From assembly GCF_009938165.1 (NCBI RefSeq), contig NZ_AP019649.1, forward strand, positions 2,728,001 through 2,792,000: a stretch of 64,000 bases of DNA, in the 5' to 3' direction. Below the pieces are notes generated by a model. The model saw only the letters and a list, made by a program, of their open reading frames with translations, did no database searches and was not told where the DNA came from. The translations under genes and the position numbers were made by a program. Position 1 is the first letter of the stretch, and the number at the start of each line of letters is the position of its first letter. The DNA is from Vibrio taketomensis (GTDB taxonomy: Bacteria > Pseudomonadota > Gammaproteobacteria > Enterobacterales > Vibrionaceae). Below are positions 20,391 to 42,164 of this stretch, one piece after another.

Positions 20391-21680
20391 ATGAAGGTAT
20401 TAATTATTGGCTCCGGCGGTCGTGAACATGCACTAGGTTGGAAAGTCGCACAAAACCCTGACGTAGAAACCGTGTTTATTGCCCCTGGTAATGCAGGCAC
20501 AGCACTTGAGCCTAAACTTGAGAACGTCAACATTGACGTTGAAGATGTACAATCGCTCGTCAAATTTGCCCAAGAAAATGCCATCGAACTGACTATCGTC
20601 GGTCCTGAAGCACCACTCGTTATCGGTGTGGTTGATGCATTCCAAGTCGCAGGCTTACCAATCTTTGGCCCAACGCAAGCCGCTGCACAGCTTGAAGGCT
20701 CAAAAGCGTTTACTAAAGACTTCCTTGCTCGTCATGCGATTCCAACGGCTGCTTACGCAAACTTCACTGAAATTGAGCCTGCGCTGGCTTATGTTCGTGA
20801 ACAAGGTGCGCCTATCGTTGTTAAAGCGGATGGTCTTGCCGCAGGGAAAGGCGTCATTGTGGCAATGACACTGCAAGAAGCAGAAGATGCCATTAAAGAT
20901 ATGCTTGCTGGTAATGCCTTTGGCGCAGCAGGAAGCCGTGTGGTTATCGAAGAGTTCCTCGATGGCGAAGAAGCAAGTTTTATCGTCATGGTGGATGGTG
21001 AAAACGTATTGCCAATGGCGACCAGCCAAGATCACAAACGTGTTGGCGATAAAGATACGGGGCCAAACACCGGTGGTATGGGTGCCTATTCTCCTGCGCC
21101 AGTAGTCACGCCTGAGATTCATGACCGCATCATGCAAGAGGTTATCTATCCAACTGTTCAAGGTATGGCTGCAGAAGGAAATCCATACACGGGCTTCCTA
21201 TACGCAGGTCTAATGATTGATCAAGACGGTACACCAAAAGTGATCGAATACAACTGCCGCTTTGGTGATCCTGAAACCCAACCAATTATGATGCGCATGC
21301 AATCCGACATGGTTGAACTCTGCCTAGCTGCGATCGATAAAAGACTCGATCAAGTTGAATCTAAGTGGGATCCTCGCGCTTCGATTGGTATTGTACTGGC
21401 TGCCGGTGGCTATCCTAGCGCATACGATAAAGGTGACGTCATTTCAGGCTTACCACAAATCGAAGTGGAAGGTGAAAAAGTCTTCCATGCCGGTACCAGC
21501 AATAATGCAGGTGATATTGTGACTAATGGTGGGCGTGTATTGTGTGCGACGGCATTAGGCAATAGCGTGTCAGAAGCGCAGACGCATGCTTACGAGCTTG
21601 CAAAACAAATTAGCTGGAAAGGTATGTTCTATCGCAACGACATCGGTTACAGAGCGATAGAGCGCGAAAACCAAGCCTAA
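20391..21680 (+). CDS. purD: Phosphoribosylamine-glycine ligase
   Basis: PurD joins glycine to phosphoribosylamine with ATP, the second step of purine synthesis. The 429-residue ATP-grasp protein starts MKVLIIGSGGREHALGWK, carries VGPEAPLV, the KADGLAAGKGV loop and EYNCRFGDPETQ, all standard. GGATTTTAAGAG precedes the ATG. In Vibrio and E. coli purH and purD are adjacent; here the ERIC element between them could affect message stability. A bidirectional terminator follows. Confidence 0.98.
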   Translation: MKVLIIGSGGREHALGWKVAQNPDVETVFIAPGNAGTALEPKLENVNIDVEDVQSLVKFAQENAIELTIVGPEAPLVIGVVDAFQVAGLPIFGPTQAAAQLEGSKAFTKDFLARHAIPTAAYANFTEIEPALAYVREQGAPIVVKADGLAAGKGVIVAMTLQEAEDAIKDMLAGNAFGAAGSRVVIEEFLDGEEASFIVMVDGENVLPMATSQDHKRVGDKDTGPNTGGMGAYSPAPVVTPEIHDRIMQEVIYPTVQGMAAEGNPYTGFLYAGLMIDQDGTPKVIEYNCRFGDPETQPIMMRMQSDMVELCLAAIDKRLDQVESKWDPRASIGIVLAAGGYPSAYDKGDVISGLPQIEVEGEKVFHAGTSNNAGDIVTNGGRVLCATALGNSVSEAQTHAYELAKQISWKGMFYRNDIGYRAIERENQA

Positions 21681-21706
21681 ATTTGATATTAACAGATACT
21701 AGACAG

Positions 21707-21735
21707 AAAAAAGGCACTCAGTTGAGTGCCTTTTC
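21707..21735. terminator. Bidirectional terminator between purD and the yjaH-like gene
   Basis: AAAAGGCACTCA / TGAGTGCCTTTT hairpin flanked by A and T runs, usable from both strands. Confidence 0.9.
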
Positions 21736-21741
21736 TATTCT

Positions 21742-22431
21742 TTACTTCATGTCCGGTGGATCGATACATGGCTGACCATCATCGGACAGCATCAGTAAAT
21801 CATCAACAACCAATCGGTCACTGCTTTCACTACCAACAAATGCCACATAACTATCAATACTTGCTAAACGCTCAACCACAAAACTTGGAAGGCTCTGATT
21901 GAACTCTAAATTGGCAAATTCTTCACCGTCACAAGTTTCAAATTCACGCCCATCCCAATACCCTTGAATCAACTGCGTACCTTGAGCATTTTGTGCTTTG
22001 GTTTTTTCAACCACGCTAATTGCTTCATTCTTCAATTGCTCGAGAAAATCAGATTTTAACGGCAGCACTTTATCATCCAAGCGATATTGCTGATAAACGG
22101 CTTCACCTTGCTGGTTAAAGCGCACATGAATCTTATAGGGCACAAGGCCTTTAGCTTCTTTTAACTGTTCACCTTCACGAATCAGCTCTCGAACACTGCC
22201 CTCTTCCCAACGATAATTACTTTGATACCAGCCATAATCACCCGCGACCACATAGTCTTCAGCATGCAAAGGAATACCCAAACGCTCGGTATACCAATAT
22301 AAACTGGTCGCATCACCCATGCTTTGTCCACCTGAGTGGGAGGCAATAAGTTCGTTCTGTGGGTTAGAAATATTAGCTGAACAGCCAAAAAGGAGAGAGA
22401 GGATTAGTGAAGGAAGGAATTTGTTTTTCAT
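21742..22431 (-). CDS. yjaH: DUF1481 lipoprotein (YjaH-like)
   Basis: A 229-residue lipoprotein with signal peptide MKNKFLPSLILSLLFGCS; C17 in the lipobox LFGC would be lipidated. The remainder is soluble and periplasmic. Position immediately downstream of hupA is that of E. coli yjaH (DUF1481), whose function is unknown. I chose the ATG at 22431; an in-frame TTG nine codons upstream would overlap the hairpin after hupA and spoil the signal peptide. Family assignment rests on synteny plus the lipoprotein plan. Confidence 0.78.
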   Translation of the reverse strand: MKNKFLPSLILSLLFGCSANISNPQNELIASHSGGQSMGDATSLYWYTERLGIPLHAEDYVVAGDYGWYQSNYRWEEGSVRELIREGEQLKEAKGLVPYKIHVRFNQQGEAVYQQYRLDDKVLPLKSDFLEQLKNEAISVVEKTKAQNAQGTQLIQGYWDGREFETCDGEEFANLEFNQSLPSFVVERLASIDSYVAFVGSESSDRLVVDDLLMLSDDGQPCIDPPDMK

Positions 22432-22441
22432 AAGCGTAGGC

Positions 22442-22474
22442 AAACGCCAAGACCACAACGGGTCCTGGCGTTAA
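22442..22474 (-). terminator. Hairpin downstream of hupA
   Basis: AACGCCA-GACC / GGTC-TGGCGTT arms form a strong stem directly after the hupA stop. Only TTT follows on the minus strand, so it may attenuate the lipoprotein gene or stabilise the hupA message more than fully terminate. Confidence 0.6.
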
Positions 22475-22479
22475 TTTAA

Positions 22480-22752
22480 TTATTTCACTGCGTCTTTAAG
22501 TGCTTTACCAGCAACGAAAGCAGGAACATTAGCTGCTGCGATTTGAATTTCAGCACCAGTCTTAGGGTTACGACCAGTACGTGCAGCGCGGTGGTTTACT
22601 TTGAATGTACCAAAACCAATTAGTTGAACTTGGTCACCCTCTTTAAGTGCACCAGATACACCTTCAAGAGTAGCTTCAAGAGCAGCTTTAGCTTGTGCTT
22701 TAGATAGGTCTGCTTTCTCTGCGATAAAGTCGATTAATTGGGTCTTGTTCAT
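22480..22752 (-). CDS. hupA: Nucleoid protein HU, alpha subunit
   Basis: The 90-residue histone-like protein binds and bends DNA without sequence specificity. It starts [18 protein letters not shown], with the DNA-binding arm containing [12 protein letters not shown] and a C-terminal [11 protein letters not shown], near-identical to other Vibrio and enterobacterial HU-alpha. GAAGGGAAA precedes the ATG. Its neighbourhood (purHD, yjaG, yjaH) matches the E. coli hupA locus. Confidence 0.98.
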   Translation of the reverse strand: MNKTQLIDFIAEKADLSKAQAKAALEATLEGVSGALKEGDQVQLIGFGTFKVNHRAARTGRNPKTGAEIQIAAANVPAFVAGKALKDAVK

Positions 22753-23103
22753 TAGGTTTCCCTTCTCATATGTTATCGAATTCGACTCACTCTAAAGCAT
22801 AAATGCCCCATCTGGCAAAGGTTTGTAGGCATTCTTTGGCTTTGATGCCTTACTTTTAACCACAATATGAGTAATAACTCACAAATTGTTACCAGCTAAG
22901 CCATAATCAATACTTGTTTTAAATCAATTTAACCTTATTTATTAACCGCTCAAACAACGTTAAGCCTGATATTACGCGGTTTAGAGATGATAAAATACGC
23001 ACACCAATAATGCCCAGGCATATCGAAACGGGAATTTTCACTCGAATTGTGAGACCATTTCATAGCAAAATTAGGTCGTGGTAATAACTTTTATAGGAAC
23101 AAT
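22753..23103. promoter_or_regulatory. Divergent intergenic region of hupA and the CNNM gene
   Basis: This 350-bp AT-rich stretch separates two divergent genes and must carry both promoters. GATAAAAT near 22988 could be the -10 of the rightward gene. I see no RNA gene or clear operator. Confidence 0.35.
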
Positions 23104-24198
23104 ATGTTGCTGCTAACTATATACGTCACTGTCGCGATTGGCGTATCTTTTATCTGTTCAGTTCTCGAAGCGGTCTTACTAAGTATTACTCCGAGCTTTA
23201 TTGCTCAAATGCGTCAAAATGGTCATCCAGCGGCAGATAAACTTGCCAAGCTAAAACAAGACATTGACCGTCCATTGGCTTCTATCCTGACTCTAAACAC
23301 CATTGCACACACTATCGGTGCGGCAACAGCGGGTGCTCAAGCAGCGATTGTGTTCGGTAGCGAATGGTTAGGTGTGTTCTCTGCCGTACTAACGTTAGCT
23401 ATTCTTGTTCTATCTGAAATCGTGCCAAAAACGATTGGTGCAACTTACTGGCGCCAACTTGCGCCATTTGCAGCTAGCACGCTACGTTGGATGGTATGGC
23501 TACTGACACCATTCGTATGGTTCTCTGAACAAATTACTAAACGTCTTGCACGTGGTCATGAAGCACCAAAAATGCGTGATGAACTATCAGCAATGGCAAT
23601 TCTAGCGAGAGAGAGTGGTGAATTTGCAGAGGGTGAATCAAAAATTCTAAGTAACCTTCTGGGCATTCAAGAAGTACCAGTAACACAAGTGATGACACCA
23701 CGCACGGTACTATTCCGTGTCGATGCAGAAATGACAATCAAAGAGTTCTTAGCAGAACACCGCGATACACCATTTTCTCGCCCGCTGGTTTATAGCGAAA
23801 CGAATGACAATATCGTCGGCTTTGTCCATCGCCTTGAGCTGTTCAAGTTAAAACAATCAGGCAGCGGAGATAAGCAACTTGGCTCTGTAATGCGCCCTGT
23901 GCATGTTTTGCTAAATAACATGCCTTTGCCTAAAGCGTTTGACCAAATGCTCTCTAAGCGCCTTCAGCTATCACTAGTGGTCGATGAATACGGTACTGTA
24001 CTGGGTCTGTTGACGCTGGAAGATATCTTTGAACACTTAATCGGCGAAGAGATTGTTGATGAAGCCGATAATGCAACCGACATGCAAGAGCTGGCGTTTG
24101 AACGCTGGGATCAATGGAAGAAGCAACACGGTGTAATCGAGAGTCGTGATGACGACGATGAGGAATACGAGCCTCAAACGGTCGATAAAGATAAATAA
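23104..24198 (+). CDS. CNNM/CorC-family (DUF21-CBS) membrane protein
   Basis: The 364-residue protein has a DUF21 membrane domain with four helices (about residues 1-150; SEIVPKTIGA is the conserved core motif) and a cytoplasmic CBS pair (about 190-320; MTPRTVLF, VVDEYGTVLGLLTLEDIFEHLIGEEIVDE). It lacks the C-terminal CorC_HlyC domain and ends in an acidic tail. Family members move or regulate magnesium or other divalent cations; the substrate here is not determined. AGGAAC precedes the ATG and a strong terminator follows. Confidence 0.9.
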   Translation: MLLLTIYVTVAIGVSFICSVLEAVLLSITPSFIAQMRQNGHPAADKLAKLKQDIDRPLASILTLNTIAHTIGAATAGAQAAIVFGSEWLGVFSAVLTLAILVLSEIVPKTIGATYWRQLAPFAASTLRWMVWLLTPFVWFSEQITKRLARGHEAPKMRDELSAMAILARESGEFAEGESKILSNLLGIQEVPVTQVMTPRTVLFRVDAEMTIKEFLAEHRDTPFSRPLVYSETNDNIVGFVHRLELFKLKQSGSGDKQLGSVMRPVHVLLNNMPLPKAFDQMLSKRLQLSLVVDEYGTVLGLLTLEDIFEHLIGEEIVDEADNATDMQELAFERWDQWKKQHGVIESRDDDDEEYEPQTVDKDK

Positions 24199-24213
24199 TA
24201 GTTGGTCGAATTA

Positions 24214-24240
24214 GAAAAGGGAGCTCAAGCTCCCTTTTTT
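24214..24240. terminator. Intrinsic terminator after the CNNM gene
   Basis: AAGGGAGCT / AGCTCCCTT with T6 on the plus strand and A4 on the other side; it may also serve the convergent yjaG gene. Confidence 0.9.
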
Positions 24241-24260
24241 GTATCTTGGGTTTGTATCGA

Positions 24261-24848
24261 TTATAGACTGATACCGATATTACTCACGCCTTCTTCTTTC
24301 AGTTCTGCACGTAAGTCTTTAATCAAATCAATATCACGTTCTTCTGCGTCTTTTAACGGACGGAAGATAGCCCACTGAACATCCCATTCCGCGCACACAG
24401 CTTCATTGTCTTTTTGATTTTCATCAGTGATTTCTTCACCGGTTTGCGCTTCTTCTAGTTGAGCAACTGTCACGACAGACTGCTGACTTACTTTCTGCAT
24501 ACTTTCGAACAGATCATCACGATCAAGTAAACCATGGATCATCGTTGATAGTGCAACGCACGCATCGATTGCTGGGTAGACGCCGTAAAAATCAAAATCT
24601 TCTGAGCTAGGAATGATCTCTTCTAACTTCTCAAGTTGACGCTCAAAGTTAACCTTTGCCGTTTTCACCGTTAGTTGTTCCCAGATACTATCTAGAATGT
24701 CACGATAGGTGCGAGCCGAAGCAAACTGAGTGTTTTCACAAAACATTGCGTAGTTTGGGTACATACGCTCACACAGACAAGCCATGAAGGTTATCTGTTT
24801 CCAAGGTTCTAACTTCTCAAGACGAAGCTGAAGTGGGTTTCTTAGCAT
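24261..24848 (-). CDS. yjaG: DUF416 protein YjaG
   Basis: A soluble 195-residue protein of the DUF416 family, recognised from the N-terminus LRNPLQLRLEKLEPWKQITFMACLCERM and from synteny with hupA, where E. coli yjaG also lies. It is mainly helical and acidic, with no catalytic motif that I can name. Function is unknown. In this genome it is separated from hupA by the CNNM gene on the other strand. Confidence 0.88.
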   Translation of the reverse strand: MLRNPLQLRLEKLEPWKQITFMACLCERMYPNYAMFCENTQFASARTYRDILDSIWEQLTVKTAKVNFERQLEKLEEIIPSSEDFDFYGVYPAIDACVALSTMIHGLLDRDDLFESMQKVSQQSVVTVAQLEEAQTGEEITDENQKDNEAVCAEWDVQWAIFRPLKDAEERDIDLIKDLRAELKEEGVSNIGISL

Positions 24849-24920
24849 AATGGCTCAATTGGTTGCAGAAAAATACAGCGGCAGTTTACTTGATAACCAG
24901 CAGGGAAAAAAGCAAAGCCT

Positions 24921-25847
24921 ATGAACAATTTCACGAAAAAACTCTTTATTTTGACAGAGCAAAACGAGACATACCAAAAGCTGGTTGAATCGTACAATCT
25001 ACCTAGTTTAGAGATAACACCACACGCTCGTGAAGCGCATATCATTTTGGCGGCACCACCGCTGGTCGCTCCCATACTGAATCAGTGTGAAAACTTACAA
25101 TGGGTTCAATCCGTTTATGCCGGCGTAGATGCTCTAATCAAAGATAGCCTACGCCAAGATTACCTGCTGACAAATGTGAAAGGTATTTTCGGACAACAAA
25201 TATCGGAATACGTATTGGGCTTGAGTATTGAGCACTATCGTCATTTGCAGCTCTACAAACAACAGCAGACCAAAGCAAATTGGCAACCTCATCAGTATCA
25301 AACCTTAGATAGCAAAACCATGACAATCGTTGGTACAGGTGAAATAGGCACGCATTTAGCTAAAGTGGCAAGCGTATTCGGCATTACAACGCAGGGCGTC
25401 AATACTAGTGGGATCCCAAAAGCCAGTTCGCCTTTTAGTCGAATTTATCATATCGATGAATTAGCAACAGCCATTAGCCACTCTGACATCGTTGTTTCAA
25501 CCTTACCTGACACCATCAAGACTCGAGGCATCTTCAATCATCAGGCATTTAGCCAGGCGCAGAATGTGCTGTTTTTTAATGTCGGACGTGGAAACAGCGT
25601 TAACCAAGCAGCACTATTACGCGCATTGAAGAGTAAGCAAATTGAGCATGCTTTTCTCGACGTGTTTGAGCAAGAGCCACTAAATGACGACCACCCATAC
25701 TGGCGCCACCCAAACATTACCATCACACCCCACATCGCTGCCCTAAGTTTTCCAGAACAAGTGGTGAAGATATTTGTCGATAACTATCTACACTGGGAAC
25801 AAGGCTATACACTGCACAACAGAATTGATTTCAATAAAGGCTACTGA
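24921..25847 (+). CDS. D-2-hydroxyacid dehydrogenase
   Basis: A 308-residue NAD(P)-dependent reductase of the D-isomer 2-hydroxyacid family (glyoxylate/hydroxypyruvate reductase-like). The nucleotide-binding loop is VGTGEIGTHL (G138, G140, G143) and the catalytic triad is R223 (NVGRG), E252 (EQEP) and H271 (TPHIA). It overlaps the following UDG-fold gene by one base (TGATG), so the two are translationally coupled. Substrate is unknown; 2-oxoacid reduction is the family reaction. Confidence 0.9.
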   Translation: MNNFTKKLFILTEQNETYQKLVESYNLPSLEITPHAREAHIILAAPPLVAPILNQCENLQWVQSVYAGVDALIKDSLRQDYLLTNVKGIFGQQISEYVLGLSIEHYRHLQLYKQQQTKANWQPHQYQTLDSKTMTIVGTGEIGTHLAKVASVFGITTQGVNTSGIPKASSPFSRIYHIDELATAISHSDIVVSTLPDTIKTRGIFNHQAFSQAQNVLFFNVGRGNSVNQAALLRALKSKQIEHAFLDVFEQEPLNDDHPYWRHPNITITPHIAALSFPEQVVKIFVDNYLHWEQGYTLHNRIDFNKGY

Positions 25848-26416
25848 TGCTAGAACAATTGCTTAAACAAATCAGACAATGCCGCTTGTGCGAACCAGAG
25901 CTACCTTTAGGAGCCAACCCCATAATTCAAGCTCATCAGGATGCAAGATTGTTGATCATTGGCCAAGCTCCAGGTACACGGGTGCACAAAAGCTCAATTC
26001 CTTGGAATGATCCCAGCGGTGACAGGCTAAGAGAATGGTTACAGATCGATAAGCCTACGTTTTATGCTCCTCGCAAAATAGCGATTATGCCTATGGGTTT
26101 ATGCTACCCGGGAAAAGGAAACAGTGGTGATCTACCACCCAGAAAAGAATGCGCACCTAAATGGCATCAAGCAGTGCTTGAACATCTGCCCAATATCGAA
26201 ATGACGCTGTTAATCGGACAGTATGCACAAAACTATTACCTAAGCGATAAACCGAAAACCCTCACTGAAACCGTGAGGAATTGGCAGCAGTGGGCACCTA
26301 AATATATTCCTTTGCCACACCCCTCACCTCGTAACACGCTCTGGCTCAAGAAAAACCCATGGTTTGAAGCAGATGTTGTGGCTTATATAAGAGAGTATGT
26401 ACAGCAGAAAGTTTAA
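25847..26416 (+). CDS. Uracil-DNA glycosylase superfamily protein
   Basis: A 189-residue protein with the UDG-fold motif IGQAPGTR and the distal PLPHPSPRN segment, which correspond to the two uracil-binding motifs. Four cysteines (C12, C15 in QCRLCEP, then LCYPG and KECAP) are arranged as in iron-sulfur UDG families, so a 4Fe-4S cluster is plausible but not proven. Activity on uracil is uncertain because motif A differs from classical Ung. It is coupled to the dehydrogenase gene by a one-base overlap, an unexpected metabolic partner. Confidence 0.85.
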   Translation: MLEQLLKQIRQCRLCEPELPLGANPIIQAHQDARLLIIGQAPGTRVHKSSIPWNDPSGDRLREWLQIDKPTFYAPRKIAIMPMGLCYPGKGNSGDLPPRKECAPKWHQAVLEHLPNIEMTLLIGQYAQNYYLSDKPKTLTETVRNWQQWAPKYIPLPHPSPRNTLWLKKNPWFEADVVAYIREYVQQKV

Positions 26417-26524
26417 GTAGGAAGGTTTCACTACGGAATAATAGACGATCGCTACAGATACATCCCAAAGCGATGTAGATAGCTAAGATATCGAGCGTTC
26501 CAATTTGATTTTCATTGAATGTAA

Positions 26525-26571
26525 AAAAGCTCTGCGATTTCTTGCGGACACGCCTAGTGAGGGCTTTACAA
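26525..26571 (-). terminator. Possible distal terminator of the tRNA/rRNA transcript
   Basis: On the minus strand AAAGCCC...AGAGCTTTTTT is a loose AAAGC/GCTTT hairpin ending in T6. It lies beyond the stronger hairpin at 26645. Confidence 0.4.
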
Positions 26572-26575
26572 TAAG

Positions 26576-26640
26576 TGGCGGAGCTGCTGGGCTGGCAATC
26601 CAGTGGGACTCGATTCCTTTGCAAGGAACTTTTCTTCAGA
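26576..26640 (-). pseudogene. tRNA-like 3' end remnant
   Basis: On the minus strand ATCGAGTCCC and an ending GCTCCGCCACTTATT resemble the T-arm and CCA end of the neighbouring tRNA-Asp (TTCGAGTCCCGT and CCGCCACTTATT), but about 20 unrelated bases lie between and no cloverleaf can be drawn. It could be the relic of a second tRNA copy or of an old insertion at a tRNA end. Confidence 0.3.
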
Positions 26641-26644
26641 TATT

Positions 26645-26671
26645 AAAAACCCGACGCTTTCGCATCGGGTT
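26645..26671 (-). terminator. Terminator of the distal rRNA operon
   Basis: AACCCGA / TCGGGTT hairpin with a 10-base loop; on the minus strand it is followed by TTTTTAATA, directly after tRNA-Asp. Confidence 0.88.
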
Positions 26672-26678
26672 AAATAAG

Positions 26679-26754
26679 TGGCGGGTGGACGGGACTCGAA
26701 CCCGCGACCCCCGGCGTGACAGGCCGGTATTCTAACCAACTGAACTACCACTCC
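26679..26754 (-). tRNA. tRNA-Asp (GTC)
   Basis: The minus strand begins GGAGTGGTAGTTCAG, has anticodon loop CTGTCAC (anticodon GTC), T-arm GCGGGTTCGAGTCCCGT and encoded CCA. The 3' acceptor strand reads CCACCC, where CCACTCC is needed to pair with GGAGTGG, so one base appears to be missing. It is the last gene of the rRNA operon at the left end of the array. Confidence 0.9.
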
Positions 26755-26798
26755 GCAGTGGACTACTTGTCGTCGCTGACAAGTGTTCATAATTTAAA

Positions 26799-26916
26799 GC
26801 CTGGCGATGTCCTACTCTCACATGGGGAAGCCCCACACTACCATCGGCGCTAATTCGTTTCACTTCTGAGTTCGGCATGGAATCAGGTGGGTCCAAATCG
26901 CTATGGTCGCCAAGCA
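26799..26916 (-). rRNA. rrf: 5S ribosomal RNA, operon at left end of array
   Basis: The minus strand runs from TGCTTGGCGACCATAGCGAT to CATCGCCAGGC, a full-length 118-base Vibrio 5S. The ends pair (TGCTTGGCG / CGCCAGGC). It is followed on the transcript by tRNA-Asp and a terminator. Confidence 0.96.
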
Positions 26917-27001
26917 AATTCTTTAATTCGGAAAGCTGTTTTCAGTTCTTACACATTCAATGTTCTATTTGAGTCCAATCAAAACCCCTTGGGTGTTGTA
27001 T

Positions 27002-29823
<2,822 letters not shown>

Positions 29824-30243
29824 ATACAACCCGAAGGAGTTTCGAGTTGATAATCAAATCACCAAAGTTGTCTGCAATTTTATACATGATGCAGACTCGA
29901 TTTTGCCGGACTCAAATTCCAAGAACACTTGAATGTGTTTTAGTTGTATTCATAAATGAATACTTTGAGAACTTTACAAACAACAATAAATTGTTGTTTT
30001 GTCAGCTTTCCAAATTGTTAAAGAGCTTGATTTCTTTCAAAACCATTTTTAAAGATTCTTAAGGAAAAACCTTTAAAGATGGTATCCCGTAGGGAGTCGA
30101 ACCCTGTTACACCGCCATTGAAAGGGCGGTGTCCTAAACCTCTAGACGAACGGGACACTGGATTTAAAGATTTGGGAAATCTTCATTCTCTTTACTTTAT
30201 AAACCATCAATCTGTGTGGACACTCATCACGATAATCATCGTA
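29824..30243 (-). other. 16S-23S spacer containing boxA and tRNA-Glu
   Basis: A boxA antitermination element (minus strand GCTCTTTAACA, 30016-30026) lies between tRNA-Glu and 23S. The segment at about 30199-30240 pairs with the 16S leader at about 31915-31950 (ACACAGATTGAT with its complement), the RNase III processing stem of the 16S precursor. Apart from the tRNA insert it is nearly identical to the other two spacers. Confidence 0.8.
30080..30156 (-). tRNA. tRNA-Glu (TTC) in the 16S-23S spacer
   Basis: The minus strand begins GTCCCGTTCGTCTAGAGG and has anticodon TTC within CCCTTTCAATGG; CCA is encoded. The T-arm reads AGGG-TTCGACT-CCCT, a four-pair stem where five are normal, and two extra bases appear before it, so the copy may contain small sequence errors. 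It is the only spacer tRNA of the three operons. Confidence 0.88.
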
Positions 30244-31787
<1,544 letters not shown>

Positions 31788-32100
31788 AAGATTTTGTGAC
31801 TCAATGAATACTGATTACATTACATAGTAATGTTGAATTGACTGTGCCGATACTAAGTATCGAATTGGTCACTCAGTTCATTGAAATCAATTTGAAGCCT
31901 AAGCTTCTAATTGGATTATCATCAACGAGTGCCCACACAGATTGATAGGTTTATATTGTTAAAGAGCTTTGCTTTCAATGCCTTAGCATCTCAGCGAGGT
32001 GCGTATAATACGCTTCCCACTTTGAAAGTCAACATAAAATTCTAAGTTTTCTTAAAACTTTATGGTGACTTGCTTATTAAATAAGCAAGTGCGAAATAAA
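31788..32100 (-). promoter_or_regulatory. Leader, boxA and internal promoter of the left-end rRNA operon
   Basis: Minus-strand promoter TTGACT (32027-32032), 16 bp, TATTAT (32005-32010) with discriminator ACGCACC drives the left operon. Downstream are boxA (31958-31968) and the 5' half of the 16S RNase III stem. Upstream, between the promoter and the preceding 5S gene, lies a 10-bp stem ACTTGCTTAT/ATAAGCAAGT (32068-32090) without a T run. No second promoter is seen. Confidence 0.8.
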
Positions 32101-32216
32101 GCCTGGCGATGTCCTACTCTCACATGGGAAGCCCACACTACCATCGGCGCTAATTCGTTTCACTTCTGAGTTCGGCATGGAATCAGGTGGGTCCAAATCG
32201 CTATGGTCGCCAAGCA
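32101..32216 (-). rRNA. rrf: 5S ribosomal RNA, middle operon
   Basis: Same 5S as its neighbours but 116 bases long: GGGG and CCCC of the other copies are GGG and CCC here, a paired homopolymer shortening that looks like a sequencing artefact. Confidence 0.95.
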
Positions 32217-32299
32217 AATTCTTTAATTCGGAAAGCTGTTTTCGTTCTTACACATTCAATGTTCTGTTTGAGTCCAATCAAAACCCTTGGGTGTTGTAT

Positions 32300-35167
<2,868 letters not shown>

Positions 35168-35439
35168 ATACAACCCGAAGGAGTTTCGAGTTGATAATCA
35201 AATCACCAAAGTTGTCTGCAATTTTATACATGATGCAGACTCGATTTTGCCGGACTCAAATTCCAAGAACACTTGAATGTGTTTTAGTTGTATTCAATAA
35301 ATGAATACTTTGAGAACTTTACAAACAACAATAAATTGTTGTTTTGTCAGCTTTCAAATTGTTAAAGAGCAATAATAGCTCGAAGCATTTGCTTCAAAAC
35401 CATCAATCTGTGTGAACACTCATCGCAATAATCATCGTA
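35168..35439 (-). other. 16S-23S spacer without tRNA, middle operon
   Basis: This 272-bp spacer has boxA (35360-35370) and the 3' half of the 16S processing stem, but no tRNA gene: a short GCTTCAAA/GAAGCATT hairpin stands where tRNA-Glu is found in the left operon. Confidence 0.8.
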
Positions 35440-36981
<1,542 letters not shown>

Positions 36982-37294
36982 AAGATTTTGTGACTCAATG
37001 AATACTGATTACATTACATAGTAATGTTGAATTGACTGTGCCGATACTAAGTATCGAATTGGTCACTCAGTTCATTGAAATCAATTTGAAGCCTAAGCTT
37101 CTAATTGGATTATCATCAACGAGTGCCCACACAGATTGATAGGTTTATATTGTTAAAGAGCTTTGCTTTCAATGCCTTAGCATCTCAGCGAGGTGCGTAT
37201 AATACGCTTCCCACTTTGAAAGTCAACATAAAATTCTAAGTTTTCTTAAAACTTTATGGTGACTTGCTTATTAAATAAGCAAGTGCGAAATAAA
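36982..37294 (-). promoter_or_regulatory. Leader, boxA and internal promoter of the middle rRNA operon
   Basis: Almost base-for-base the same as the leader of the left operon: TTGACT (37221-37226), 16 bp, TATTAT (37199-37204), boxA near 37151-37161, and the terminator-like 10-bp stem at 37262-37284 after the preceding 5S. Confidence 0.8.
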
Positions 37295-37412
37295 GCCTGG
37301 CGATGTCCTACTCTCACATGGGGAAGCCCCACACTACCATCGGCGCTAATTCGTTTCACTTCTGAGTTCGGCATGGAATCAGGTGGGTCCAAATCGCTAT
37401 GGTCGCCAAGCA
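37295..37412 (-). rRNA. rrf: 5S ribosomal RNA, right operon
   Basis: Full-length 118-base 5S, identical in sequence to the copy at the left end of the array. Confidence 0.96.
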
Positions 37413-37498
37413 AATTCTTTAATTCGGAAAGCTGTTTTCAGTTCTTACACATTCAATGTTCTATTTGAGTCCAATCAAAACCCCTTGGGTGTTGTATG

Positions 37499-40351
<2,853 letters not shown>

Positions 40352-40625
40352 ATACAACCCGAAGGAGTTTCGAGTTGATAATCAAATCACCAAAGTTGTC
40401 TGCAATTTTTATACATGATGCAGACTCGATTTTGCCGGACTCAAATTCCAAGAACACTTGAATGTGTTTTTAGTTGTATTCATAAATGAATACTTTGAGA
40501 ACTTTACAAACAACAATAAATTGTTGTTTTGTCAGCTTTCCAAATTGTTAAAGAGCAATAATAGCTCGAAGCATTCGCTTCAAAACCATCAATCTGTGTG
40601 AACACTCATCGCAATAATCATCGTA
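40352..40625 (-). other. 16S-23S spacer without tRNA, right operon
   Basis: Tandem duplicate of the tRNA-less spacer in the middle operon, with boxA at 40546-40556 and the 16S processing half-stem. Confidence 0.8.

Positions 40626-42164
<1,539 letters not shown>

Noticed and set aside
26417..26760. Integrative element attachment site at tRNA-Asp.
   Set aside because: No integrase, no direct repeat pair and no foreign gene content are visible; only a weak tRNA-like remnant is present.
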